Source: PFJX01 sp040757575 (GTDB lineage Bacteria; Pseudomonadota; Gammaproteobacteria; Burkholderiales; Thiobacillaceae). From it: 64,000 bases of DNA. The notes beneath the pieces are model-generated. The model was not told where the DNA came from, ran no database searches, and saw nothing but the letters and a program-made list of their open reading frames with translations. Position numbers and translations under genes: made by a program. Location: assembly GCA_040757575.1 (NCBI GenBank), contig JBFLXA010000004.1, positions 124,001 through 188,000 of the forward strand. The letters are read 5' to 3'. Positions 25,768 through 35,754 of this stretch are shown here, in pieces; position 1 is the first letter of the stretch; each line of letters starts with the position of its first letter.

Positions 25768-27060
25768 TCACATGCCCATGCCGAAGGGGCGCTTGGGTTT
25801 TGCCTTGTCGGCGTTTTCCACCTTCTTCAGGATGATTTCGGCGCCTTCCTTCAGGTTGCCCTGGAGCACCTCCGTGCTTTTGCCGTCGCTTACCCCCAGC
25901 CGCAGGCTCACTGGAACGGGGCCGCCATCCTTGCCCAGCACCCAGACACGCCCGGGGATGCCCGGGCCATCTTCCCGTTTTTTCACTTCCAGTTTCACGG
26001 GGCTGCCGTCTGGATTGGTGGGCCGGAAGCGCAGGGCCTCGTTGGGCACCTTGAGCACGTCCTTGCGCTCCTCGGTGAGGATCTTCGCGCTGGCGGTCAT
26101 GCCCGGCAGCAGCTTGCCTTCCGGGTTGTCCACCCGGGCCATGACGCTGAAGGTGACCACGTTGTTGCTCACCAGGGGCGCCTTGCGGATCTGGGTGACC
26201 TTGCCCTGGAATCGCTCGCCGGGGTAGGCGTCCACGGTGAAGCGCACCTTCTGGCCTTCCATGACCCGGCCCACGTCCGCCTCGTCCACGGCAATGTTCA
26301 CTTCCATCTGGCCCAGGTCCCGGGCGATGGTGAACAGCACCGGTGCCTGGAAGGATGCGGCCACGGTCTGACCCACGTCGATGTTGCGGCTCACCACCAC
26401 GCCGTCCACCGGTGCCTTGATGAGGGTGCGGGCCAGTTCCTGCCGGGCCTGGTCCAGTTGGGCCTGGCGCTGGCGCACTCCGGCCAGGGCATTGGCCACC
26501 TGGGCCTGGGCGGAGCGGATTTCGCTTTCGACCAGGCGTTCCTGCTCCCGGGCACTGGCGGCGGCGGTTTCGGCGGCATCCAGCTCGGCGACGGAGAGGA
26601 AACCCTGGGCCACCAGGTCCTGCTTGCGCTTCAGGTTGCGTTCCGCTTCCCCCAGGGCCAGGCGGGCCTTGCCGGCTTCCGCCTGGCGCACCGCCAGACT
26701 GCTCCGGGCCACGTCTACTCCCCCCTGGGCTGCGGCCAGGTCCGCTTCCGCCTGGGTCACCCGGCTCTGGAAGGTGACCGGGTCCAGGCGGGCGATGATC
26801 TGGCCTTGTTTCACCGGGGTGTTGAAGTCTGCGGACAGTTCCAGGATCTGGCCGGACACCTGGGAGCCCACCTGCACCGTCACCAGGGCGGATAGGGTGC
26901 CGCTGGCGGACACATTGGCAGACAGGGCGCCTTTATCCACCTTGGCCGTTTCATATCGGGGCGTGTCGGCGGTGTTTTTCCAGGGGGCCCACCAGTAGGT
27001 GGCAAGGCCGGCGGCCAGGGCAAGAACGGTTATCCCGGGCCAGAGGCGTCGAAGTTTCAT
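25768..27060 (-). CDS. MacA-like periplasmic adaptor (membrane fusion protein)
   Basis: 430 residues from the ATG at 27060. A membrane anchor (WPGITVLALAAGLATYWWA) precedes the RND/MacA-type adaptor fold: a barrel-lipoyl half motif (VQVGSQVSGQILELSADFNTPVKQGQIIARLD), a long alpha-hairpin coiled coil with KRKQDLVAQGFLS, and the second lipoyl half LIKAPVDGVVVSRNIDVGQTV. It should bridge the ABC permease to a TolC channel; a tolC gene lies at 40880 in this window. The start overlaps the CLC gene stop (ATGA), so it is translationally coupled to it. The longer open frame to 27291 is inside the CLC gene. Confidence 0.92.
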   Translation of the reverse strand: MKLRRLWPGITVLALAAGLATYWWAPWKNTADTPRYETAKVDKGALSANVSASGTLSALVTVQVGSQVSGQILELSADFNTPVKQGQIIARLDPVTFQSRVTQAEADLAAAQGGVDVARSSLAVRQAEAGKARLALGEAERNLKRKQDLVAQGFLSVAELDAAETAAASAREQERLVESEIRSAQAQVANALAGVRQRQAQLDQARQELARTLIKAPVDGVVVSRNIDVGQTVAASFQAPVLFTIARDLGQMEVNIAVDEADVGRVMEGQKVRFTVDAYPGERFQGKVTQIRKAPLVSNNVVTFSVMARVDNPEGKLLPGMTASAKILTEERKDVLKVPNEALRFRPTNPDGSPVKLEVKKREDGPGIPGRVWVLGKDGGPVPVSLRLGVSDGKSTEVLQGNLKEGAEIILKKVENADKAKPKRPFGMGM

Positions 27061-28466
27061 GGAGCGGTATTCGGTGCAGGTGAGGGGGCGGGTTTGGGTG
27101 CAGGAGGACGCAGGTAGCGGGTCGCCAGGGTTCGATACAGGGGCGGGCAAAAGGTTCGTGAGATGCCCGAAGACAGCAGGGTCACCACCATCAGGTCCAG
27201 CACCAGGCCGTAGCCGCTCACCATTTCCATGACGATGACGAAGGCGGTGATGGGGGTCTGGGTCACGGCGGCCAGGAAGCCCGCCATGCACAGCAGGTTG
27301 GTCATGCCTGGCAGGTAGCCGCCACCGCCGGCCAGCTCGTTCAGGTCATGGAGGTTCTGGCCCAGGCCGGCGCCGATGGACAGGGAGGGGGCGAAGATGC
27401 CGCCGGGGATGCCACTGGCGAAGGACACGGCGGTGGCGATGAACTTGTCCAGGCCGAAATGCCAGGGCATGGGGGCGGACTGGTCCAGCAACTGCTTGGC
27501 TTCCTCATAACCAGTGCCGAAGGTGATGCCCCCGGACGCCCAGCCCAGGCAGGCCAGTACCAGTCCGCAGCCGCCGGCAAAGCGCACCGGGTAGGTGCGG
27601 CGCCAGTGGCCCAGGCGGCCGGGCAGGTCCGTGGTGCGGATCAGCAGCCGGGCGAAAAGGCCCCCCGCCACCCCGCAGGTGAGGGCCACTGCAAGCAGCA
27701 TGCCCGGGTTGTGGGGGGCTTCGATCTGGGTGATGTCCAGCCAGCCGAAGTAGGTGTAGTTGCCAAAGTAGGCCTGGGTGACCACGCCAGCGATGACGAT
27801 GGCGGTGATGATGAGTCCGCTCATGCGGTCTGCCATGCCCCGGCTGAGTTCCTCTATGGCGAACAGGATGCCCGCCAGGGGGGTGTTGAAGGCGGCGGCG
27901 ATGCCCGCCGCACCGCCCGCCGCCAGTAGGTGGCGGCGGTCCACCTGCAAACGGCGGGGCAGGCGTTCGCCGATGGCATGCATGAGGCCGGCGCCGATCT
28001 GCACCATGGGCCCTTCCCGGCCCATGGAAAAGCCGGAAAACATTGCCCCGGTGCCCAGCACGATCTTGCCGAAGACGATGCGCAGGGACAGCAGGGGCTG
28101 GGGCAGCCGGTGGCTGTCCACGTTGTTGCGGGCCATTTCCGCCATCACCTGGGGAATGCCGCTGCCCTCGGCGCCCGGGAAGAATCGCCGGGTCAGCCAC
28201 ACCAGGCCGGCGCCGCCCAGGGGGGCGATGATGAAGGGCCAGAAGGGGTATTCGGCGGTGATCTGGCGCAGGCCGTGGACGCCTGCGTCCACCATCTTGG
28301 CGAACAGCACCCCCAAGAGGCCGATGGCCACCGCTCCGCCCCAGAAGATGAGACGCCCCAGCCAGAGGTGGCGATAGGCCATCTGGCGGCGGCGCAGGCG
28401 GGTCAACTGGTTGCCGGACCAGTCCCGCAGGCGCCGGGAACGTGGGGGGGTCTCGTCGGAAGACAT
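27057..28466 (-). CDS. CLC-family Cl-/H+ antiporter
   Basis: 469 residues, polytopic. The three chloride-pore motifs are present: GSGIP (101-105), GREGP (149-153) and GIPGGIFAP. The gating glutamate Glu151 and the inner proton glutamate Glu206 (FAIEEL) are both kept, 55 residues apart as in E. coli ClC-ec1 (Glu148, Glu203), so it is predicted to be an exchanger rather than a channel. There is no C-terminal CBS pair; the tail is Pro-rich. Its stop overlaps the macA-like start, which links it to the export operon downstream. Confidence 0.93.
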   Translation of the reverse strand: MSSDETPPRSRRLRDWSGNQLTRLRRRQMAYRHLWLGRLIFWGGAVAIGLLGVLFAKMVDAGVHGLRQITAEYPFWPFIIAPLGGAGLVWLTRRFFPGAEGSGIPQVMAEMARNNVDSHRLPQPLLSLRIVFGKIVLGTGAMFSGFSMGREGPMVQIGAGLMHAIGERLPRRLQVDRRHLLAAGGAAGIAAAFNTPLAGILFAIEELSRGMADRMSGLIITAIVIAGVVTQAYFGNYTYFGWLDITQIEAPHNPGMLLAVALTCGVAGGLFARLLIRTTDLPGRLGHWRRTYPVRFAGGCGLVLACLGWASGGITFGTGYEEAKQLLDQSAPMPWHFGLDKFIATAVSFASGIPGGIFAPSLSIGAGLGQNLHDLNELAGGGGYLPGMTNLLCMAGFLAAVTQTPITAFVIVMEMVSGYGLVLDLMVVTLLSSGISRTFCPPLYRTLATRYLRPPAPKPAPSPAPNTAP

Positions 28467-28529
28467 GAGATGGTCATTCTATTGATACGTCCGGGCCTTG
28501 TCTTCCCGGGGTGGGCCTGGGGCCGGGGT

Positions 28530-30038
28530 TCAGGTGCCGCAGAAGGTGCGGAATTCGGACATGAACTCGCCGGGTGCCGGCTCGGCAAACCGGGCCCGGC
28601 CGGGGTCGGCATCGTAGGGCCGGGCCAGGGCCTGGAGCAGGGTTTCGAAGGGCTTCAGGTCGCCTTCCTCCGAAGCGGCGGCCAGGGCCTCTTCCACCCG
28701 GTGGTTGCGGGGGATGAGCCAGGGATTGGTGTGGCGCAGGGCCTCGGCCCGCTGCCGGGCGTTGTCGGTCCCGGCATCTTCCACGGCGCAGCGTTCACGC
28801 CAGCGTTGCAGCCAGCGGTCCAGTCCTGGCTGGCCGGGGAACAGGCTGCGCAGGGGGGCTTCGTCGCCTTCCGACGCATCCGCCAGCCGGTGCCAGGCCA
28901 GGGTGTAGTCCACTTGCTGGGCGTGGAGCAGGTCCAGCCAGCTTTCACCCAGGGCAGTATCGGCGGCATCATTCTGCCCGTCCGTCCGGGACAGGCCCAG
29001 CTTGGTCCGCAGCCCAGCCAGCCAGTGGTGTTGGTAGCGGGCCATGAAATTCTCGATGACCGCCGTGGCCCGCTCGATGGCCCGGCCTTCGTCCGGGTCC
29101 AGAAGGGGAAGCAGGGTTTCCGCCAGGCGGGCCAGGTTCCAGCCGGCGATGCGGGGCTGGGCGCCGTAGGCGTAACGACCCATCTCATCGATGGAGCTGA
29201 ACACCGCCCGGGGATCAAAGGCCTCCATGAAGGCGCAGGGGCCGAAATCGATGCTTTCCCCGGAAATGCTCATGTTGTCAGTATTCATCACTCCGTGAAT
29301 GAAGCCTGCGTGCATCCACCGGGCGATGAGGGCCGCCTGGCGCTCCGCCACGGCGGAAAGGAAGGCCAGGTAACGGTCATCGGCTTCCAGGAGTTCCGGG
29401 TAGTGGCGGGCGATGGCGTAATCCGCCAGTTGCTGCACCTGGTCGGCGCTGCCGTGGGCGGAGAAGAACTGGAAGGTGCCCACCCGCAGGTGGCTGGCGG
29501 CCACCCGGGTCAGCACTGCGCCGGGCAGGGTGCGTTCCCGGAACACGGGTTCCCCCGTGGATACCACCGCCAGGGCCCGGGTGGTGGGGATGCCCACGGC
29601 CTGGAGGTATTCGCCGATCAGCACTTCCCGCAACATGGGGCCCACCGCCGCCTTGCCGTCCCCCCGGCGGGAAAAGGGCGTGCGACCGGACCCCTTGAAG
29701 GCGATGTCCCGCCTCTGGCCGTGGATGTCGACGACTTCGCCGATCAGCAGGGCCCGGCCATCTCCCAACTGGGGGTTGAAATGGCCGAACTGATGGCCGG
29801 AGTAGGCCTGGGCGATGGGCTGGGCACCTGCGGGCAGGGTGTTGCCGGAGAACATGGTTGCCAGGGCAGCATCGCTTTCTTCCCCCAGGCTCGACCCAAG
29901 TTCCCGGGCCAGGCCCGGGTTGAAGAACAGCAGCACGGGGGCGGGTACGGTGGCCGGCTGGCAGACTTCGTAGAAACCGGGAAGATCCCGGGCATAGGTG
30001 TTGTCGAAGGGGAAGGGCGGGGACGCAGAGGGGGTCAT
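28530..30038 (-). CDS. selO: SelO/YdiU pseudokinase-fold protein AMPylator
   Basis: 502 residues. NTYARDLPGFY and the family motif YSGHQFGHFNPQLGDGRA open the protein; KGSGRTPFSRRGDGKAAVGPMLREVLIGEYL gives the nucleotide-binding region. HGVMNTDNMSISGESIDFGPCAFM is the catalytic/metal region. The C-terminus FRTFCGT has the cysteine that is selenocysteine in animals. In E. coli SelO transfers AMP to protein hydroxyls and is redox controlled through a disulfide. It stands alone between the CLC and flavoprotein genes. Confidence 0.94.
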   Translation of the reverse strand: MTPSASPPFPFDNTYARDLPGFYEVCQPATVPAPVLLFFNPGLARELGSSLGEESDAALATMFSGNTLPAGAQPIAQAYSGHQFGHFNPQLGDGRALLIGEVVDIHGQRRDIAFKGSGRTPFSRRGDGKAAVGPMLREVLIGEYLQAVGIPTTRALAVVSTGEPVFRERTLPGAVLTRVAASHLRVGTFQFFSAHGSADQVQQLADYAIARHYPELLEADDRYLAFLSAVAERQAALIARWMHAGFIHGVMNTDNMSISGESIDFGPCAFMEAFDPRAVFSSIDEMGRYAYGAQPRIAGWNLARLAETLLPLLDPDEGRAIERATAVIENFMARYQHHWLAGLRTKLGLSRTDGQNDAADTALGESWLDLLHAQQVDYTLAWHRLADASEGDEAPLRSLFPGQPGLDRWLQRWRERCAVEDAGTDNARQRAEALRHTNPWLIPRNHRVEEALAAASEEGDLKPFETLLQALARPYDADPGRARFAEPAPGEFMSEFRTFCGT

Positions 30039-30257
30039 GGGCTATCAATTCGTGGTCATGGCAAGGAACTTAGGGGCTGGCGCCAGGAAATTCCACCCTG
30101 ACGGGAACAGGGGCAGAAGATTGTAGGATTGCCAGGGGTATCGTCAGTTCGGGATCAGCCCCACAATTCCAGCTTTTCCGCTTTCTTTCTTGCTCCTTCC
30201 AATGTGTTTTCCCGAGCCCGCCTCCATGGATCCCGCCCCTTCGGGTAGGGCTGGACG

Positions 30258-31466
30258 ATGACCCGGCGCATCGCGGTCATCGGTGGCGGCCCGGCGGGGC
30301 TCATGGCCGCAGAAGTCCTGCTGGCGGGCGGGGCTGCCGTGGATCTCTACGACCGCATGCCTTCCCTGGGGCGCAAGTTTCTGTTGGCGGGGCGGGGCGG
30401 GCTCAACCTCACCCATTCCGAACCCCTGCCGGATTTCCTGGCCCGCTACGGCGCCCGGCAATCTGAGCTGGAACCGATGCTCCAGGCCTTCGGTCCTGCC
30501 GACCTGCGGGCCTGGGCTGCGGGTCTGGGGGTGGACACCTTCGTCGGCACCTCCGGCCGGGTCTTCCCCCGGGAGATGAAGGCCGCGCCCCTGTTGCGGG
30601 CCTGGCTGCACCGGTTGCGCCAGGCCGGACTCCAGATCCACGTGGGGCATCGCTGGCTGGGTTGGGCGGACAAGCCACGCGGTGCGTTGCGATTTTCCGG
30701 GCCGGAGGGTGAGCGGCTCGTCCAGGCCGATGCCCTGGTGCTGGCCCTGGGGGGCGGAAGCTGGTCCAAGTTCGGTTCTGACGGCGCCTGGGTTCCCCTG
30801 CTGGCGGACCAGGGCGTGGCCGTGGCGCCCTTGCAGCCCGCCAACTGCGGTTTTGACGTGGCCTGGAGCGATCACTTCTGGCAACGCTTTGCCGGCCAGC
30901 CGGTGAAGCCCGTGGTGCTGAGTTGGGACGGTGAACGTCGCCAGGGGGAGTTCGTGGTCACGGAACACGGCGTGGAAGGCAGTCTCATCTATGCCTTCTC
31001 CGCCCGGTTGAGGGATGCCCTCACTGCCCAGGGACAGGCCATCCCCCTCCTGGACCTGATGCCCGACTGGCCCCGGGAGAAACTGGTGGCAGAGATTGCC
31101 CGGCCCCGGGGCGCCCGCTCCCTCTCCAGCCACCTGCAAAGCCGGCTGGGCCTGAAAGGGGTGAAGGCCGGCCTGCTGCGGGAAGTGCTGCCTGCCGAGG
31201 CACTGCACGATCCTGAAAGGCTTGCGGATACCCTCAAGGCCCTGCCTCTTGCCCTCACCGCCCCCCGGCCCCTGGAAGAAGCCATCAGCAGCGCCGGCGG
31301 GGTGAAATTCGACGCCCTGGACGAGAACCTCATGCTCAAGACCCTGCCCGGCGTGTTCTGCGCCGGCGAAATGCTGGACTGGGAGGCCCCCACCGGGGGC
31401 TATCTGCTCACCGCCTGTTTCGCCAGCGGCCGCCGGGCCGGGGCAGGGGCCCTGGCATGGCGATAA
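30258..31466 (+). CDS. HI0933/BaiN-like flavoprotein
   Basis: 402 residues. The N-terminal FAD dinucleotide loop is VIGGGPAGLMAAEVL, followed by GRKFLLAGRGGLNLTHSE, LALGGGSWSKFGSDG in the middle and the C-terminal FAD motif FCAGEMLDWEAPTGGYLL, which together mark the HI0933 family (TIGR03862-like). The reaction is unknown. The stop lies ten bases inside the next gene, so the two are coupled. The 219 bases upstream, after the divergent selO, contain no recognised signal. Confidence 0.88.
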   Translation: MTRRIAVIGGGPAGLMAAEVLLAGGAAVDLYDRMPSLGRKFLLAGRGGLNLTHSEPLPDFLARYGARQSELEPMLQAFGPADLRAWAAGLGVDTFVGTSGRVFPREMKAAPLLRAWLHRLRQAGLQIHVGHRWLGWADKPRGALRFSGPEGERLVQADALVLALGGGSWSKFGSDGAWVPLLADQGVAVAPLQPANCGFDVAWSDHFWQRFAGQPVKPVVLSWDGERRQGEFVVTEHGVEGSLIYAFSARLRDALTAQGQAIPLLDLMPDWPREKLVAEIARPRGARSLSSHLQSRLGLKGVKAGLLREVLPAEALHDPERLADTLKALPLALTAPRPLEEAISSAGGVKFDALDENLMLKTLPGVFCAGEMLDWEAPTGGYLLTACFASGRRAGAGALAWR

Positions 31467-31909
31467 AAATCTGGGTGGACGCCGATGCCACCCCCGGCGT
31501 GATCAAGGAAATCCTGTTCCGGGCGGCGGACCGCAAGCGCATCCCCACCACCCTGGTGGCCAACCGCCTGCTGCGGGTGCCCCCTTCGCCCTACATCACC
31601 GCCCTGCAAGTGCCCCAGGGCTTCGACGTGGCGGATAACGAAATCGCCCGCCGGGTGGTAGTGGGAGACCTGGTCATCACCGCCGACATCCCCCTGGCCG
31701 CCCAGGTCATCGAAAAAGGCGGCCACGCCCTCAACCCCCGGGGCGAGTTCTACAGCCCGGAAAACATCCGCGAAGCCCTGAACCTGCGGGACTTCATGAC
31801 CGGGCTGCGGGACGCGGGCCTGAATTCGTCCGGCCCCCCGGCTTTCAGCCACGCCGACCGGCAGGCCTTCGCCAATCAGCTGGACCGGTTTCTGGCCAAG
31901 GTGGGGTAG
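31457..31909 (+). CDS. yaiI: YaiI/YqxD (DUF188) family protein
   Basis: 150 residues starting IKIWVDADATPGVIKEILFRAA, the DUF188 signature with conserved Asp pair, then VADNEIARRVVVGDLVITADIPLAA, and NPRGEFYSPENI. The fold is PIN-like, so a nuclease activity has been suspected, but none is proven to my knowledge. It begins ten bases before the flavoprotein stop. Confidence 0.93.
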   Translation: MAIKIWVDADATPGVIKEILFRAADRKRIPTTLVANRLLRVPPSPYITALQVPQGFDVADNEIARRVVVGDLVITADIPLAAQVIEKGGHALNPRGEFYSPENIREALNLRDFMTGLRDAGLNSSGPPAFSHADRQAFANQLDRFLAKVG

Positions 31910-31964
31910 TGCGCAGGATGGCAATCGCCAAGTGGGCTCAGGCTGCCCTGACTGCGGAGATGCT

Positions 31965-32393
31965 TCACTTGAACGTGAGCAATCCCACCCCAAAAACGAT
32001 GGCAGCAATGCCGATGGCTTGTGGGCCGGCCAGTTGCTCATTGAGAAACACCCAGGCCAGGAGTGCGACCACCAGAGGATAGGCCCCGGTGATGGCCATG
32101 ACCACGCCGGAACTCATGCCCGGGGCGGCCATGGCCTTGGTCAGGAAGATGTTGCCCACTGCCCCGCTCAGGGCAACAACCACGATCCACGGAACGTTGC
32201 TGCCAAAGTTGGCAGCGGGAAAAGGCTCAACGCGCGCAAGGGCAATGCCGGCCGAGATTGCAGCACCCAGGAGCATGATGAGCGCCACCGCCCATGCCCC
32301 CTGGATATCCCTGAGGGCGAGCAGCTTGTAGGAGAAGCCCCATATCCCGTAAAGCGCCAGGGACAACAGAGCGAACAACAATCCCTGGGTCAT
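31965..32393 (-). CDS. EamA/DMT-type half-length transporter
   Basis: 142 residues with five predicted membrane helices, ending LAGPQAIGIAAIVFGVGLLTF, one EamA repeat rather than the usual two. Such 140-residue EamA proteins act as dimers. The substrate is unknown. The gene looks slightly less G+C-rich in third codon positions than its neighbours, which may indicate later acquisition. It lies 33 bases downstream of thiC on the same strand and could be read through from it, so a thiamine-linked role is possible but unsupported. Confidence 0.85.
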   Translation of the reverse strand: MTQGLLFALLSLALYGIWGFSYKLLALRDIQGAWAVALIMLLGAAISAGIALARVEPFPAANFGSNVPWIVVVALSGAVGNIFLTKAMAAPGMSSGVVMAITGAYPLVVALLAWVFLNEQLAGPQAIGIAAIVFGVGLLTFK

Positions 32394-32426
32394 GCCGGGT
32401 TTCGGTGGGGCATCAGACCTGGGGCA

Positions 32427-34355
<1,929 letters not shown>

Positions 34356-34366
34356 GGTGCGACTCC

Positions 34367-34411
34367 AAAAAAACGTAAGGAACGCACTGCCGGCCGGCTC
34401 GCTTCCCTACG
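34367..34411 (-). promoter_or_regulatory. Possible terminator/expression-platform hairpin of thiC leader
   Basis: On the minus strand the aptamer's closing CGTAGGGAA (34411-34403) can pair with TTCCTTACG (34382-34374; eight Watson-Crick pairs plus one G-U), with an inner GCCGGCCGGC that can fold on itself, followed directly by seven T (34373-34367). This looks like an intrinsic terminator that competes with the aptamer. The polarity is discussed as a finding. Confidence 0.45.
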
Positions 34412-34552
34412 CCGGCATGACCCGGGTCAGGTTCAAAGGGTGTGATCTCAGCCGTCTCCCTCTCCCCCAACCCCTCTCCCGCCTGCGGGCGAGGGGAGCG
34501 TCGAGAGTCGCTCTCGCGACTTTTCCGGTTTGGTTGTGACGGCACCCCTAAC
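34401..34552 (-). promoter_or_regulatory. TPP riboswitch (THI element)
   Basis: Reading the minus strand: AGGGGTGCCGTC, then a long variable arm, then GACGGCTGAGAT, ACCCTTTGAACCTGA and GGGTCATGCCGGCGTAGGGA. The CTGAGA, GAACCTGA and GCGTAGGGA blocks are the conserved THI-box elements, and GCCGTC/GACGGC closes the P3 stem. The arm between them is about 90 nt, much longer than usual in bacteria. Thiamine pyrophosphate binding should lower thiC expression. Confidence 0.93.
34456..34498. repeat. REP-like palindromic element inside riboswitch P3 arm
   Basis: The plus strand reads CCCTCTCCCCCAACCCCTC, then TCCCGCC-TGC-GGGCGAGGGG. It is a C-rich strand folding on a G-rich one, a sequence style of dispersed palindromic repeats found near gene ends in many proteobacteria. 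I did not find a second copy in this window. Confidence 0.5.
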
Positions 34553-34653
34553 GTGGCCCTGAAACTAGCTTATACAAGGGTTTATTTCAAGCCTGTGGCC
34601 AGTGGGGATGCTCGGTTATGGAGAGGAACCGGGCTGGAGTCCAGGGCTCGCAG

Positions 34654-35754
34654 TCAGTCCGTAACCCGGCGGGCTGTAAAGGACTGCACCACGCCCCGGC
34701 CATCGAAGCGGATCAGCCTTTCCTCTTTTCCATGGAGGGACTGGACCGTTTCCACCGCATCCACCACCTCCCCCAGCACCGGCACAAAGCCGATGTACCA
34801 GGGCGCGGCCAGGCCCGTGGGATAGATCCAGACCTCTTCGCCGGTGTCCGGGTCGGTGATGACTTCGTTCGCCTGGCCCAGGCGTTCCAGCACCTGCGAC
34901 CTGTCCGTGACGCCCGGGGTGATGCTGGAGGGTGCCGCGGGCTTGCTGGAGGACGTCCGGTGGGGCAGGGGTGTGGCGTGCTTGCCGCTGAGGCTGCGTA
35001 TGGCCGCCGTCACCGCCGTTGGGGCGTCCCGCTGTATGTAGTGGCCCGCTTCCAGTACCCGGTCCAGCCGGGGAGCGGGTACGAGGCGTAGCCAATCCCG
35101 GCGCAGTCCTTCCTGCATGGCGGCGTAGGCGCCTTGTTCCTCCGGGCGCAGCCGGCCGGCCACCAGGATGCGGGTAGGTACGACCAGGGGTTTGTCCAGG
35201 GCCAGCCTGTCCAGGCAACCCGTCTGGTCGTCGAATTCCCGCCGGTCGGTGGCGCTGAAGGTCAGGCGCAGGGCCTTCAGCAGGGCCGCCTGGGCAGGAG
35301 CCTTGTCCTGCATGGTCTGCCAGTGCCGGGGATGGGTGGGGTCCACGAGTACCAGGCCCGCCACCTCTTCCGGGTAGAGCCTGGCGAAGGCGTACTGGTA
35401 GAGGCCCCCCAGGGAGTGGCCCACCAGCAGGTAGGGGGGCGCCAGCCCGGCGCCGCGCAGCAGGGCATGGGCTTCCCGGGCAATGGTGCAGGGGTCCCGG
35501 GGGGCCTCCGTGGGCGGGTTGGCGCCGTGGCCCGGGCGGTCGTAGGCGAACACCGTGTGGTCCCGGGCCAGGTCCGGCATCAGGTCGTCCCAGACCGCCT
35601 TGCCGTCCCCCAGGCCGGACTGCAGGAAGACCACCGGCGGTGCCTGGCCGGCCAGGGTGTAGACCCCATCGCCATGGGCGGACGGGCCGGCGCCCTGGGT
35701 GGCGCAGCCGACCAGCCACAGCGGCAGCAGTGCAAGCGCCAGGCGTTCAAACAT
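34654..35754 (-). CDS. Lipoprotein: alpha/beta hydrolase fused to BamE/SmpA-like domain
   Basis: 366 residues from the ATG at 35754. The lipobox LVGC gives lipidation at Cys17. An alpha/beta hydrolase fold follows: HTVFAYDRPGHG, nucleophile Ser in LLVGHSLGGLYQYA, and the histidine in LEAGHYIQRDAP. The last 85 residues (from PGVTDRSQVLERLGQ, through EEVWIYPTG and FVPVLGEVVDAVE to LIRFDGRGVVQS) resemble the SmpA/OmlA (BamE) fold. The first 65 residues of the longer open frame overlap the next gene in another frame and are not real. Its start lies eight bases inside the upstream beta-lactamase-like gene, so the two are coupled. Substrate unknown. Confidence 0.82.
   Translation of the reverse strand: MFERLALALLPLWLVGCATQGAGPSAHGDGVYTLAGQAPPVVFLQSGLGDGKAVWDDLMPDLARDHTVFAYDRPGHGANPPTEAPRDPCTIAREAHALLRGAGLAPPYLLVGHSLGGLYQYAFARLYPEEVAGLVLVDPTHPRHWQTMQDKAPAQAALLKALRLTFSATDRREFDDQTGCLDRLALDKPLVVPTRILVAGRLRPEEQGAYAAMQEGLRRDWLRLVPAPRLDRVLEAGHYIQRDAPTAVTAAIRSLSGKHATPLPHRTSSSKPAAPSSITPGVTDRSQVLERLGQANEVITDPDTGEEVWIYPTGLAAPWYIGFVPVLGEVVDAVETVQSLHGKEERLIRFDGRGVVQSFTARRVTD

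Noticed and set aside
27930..30101. 723-codon plus-strand open frame across CLC and selO
   Set aside because: Spans two genes and their gap on the other strand with no recognisable protein; shadow.
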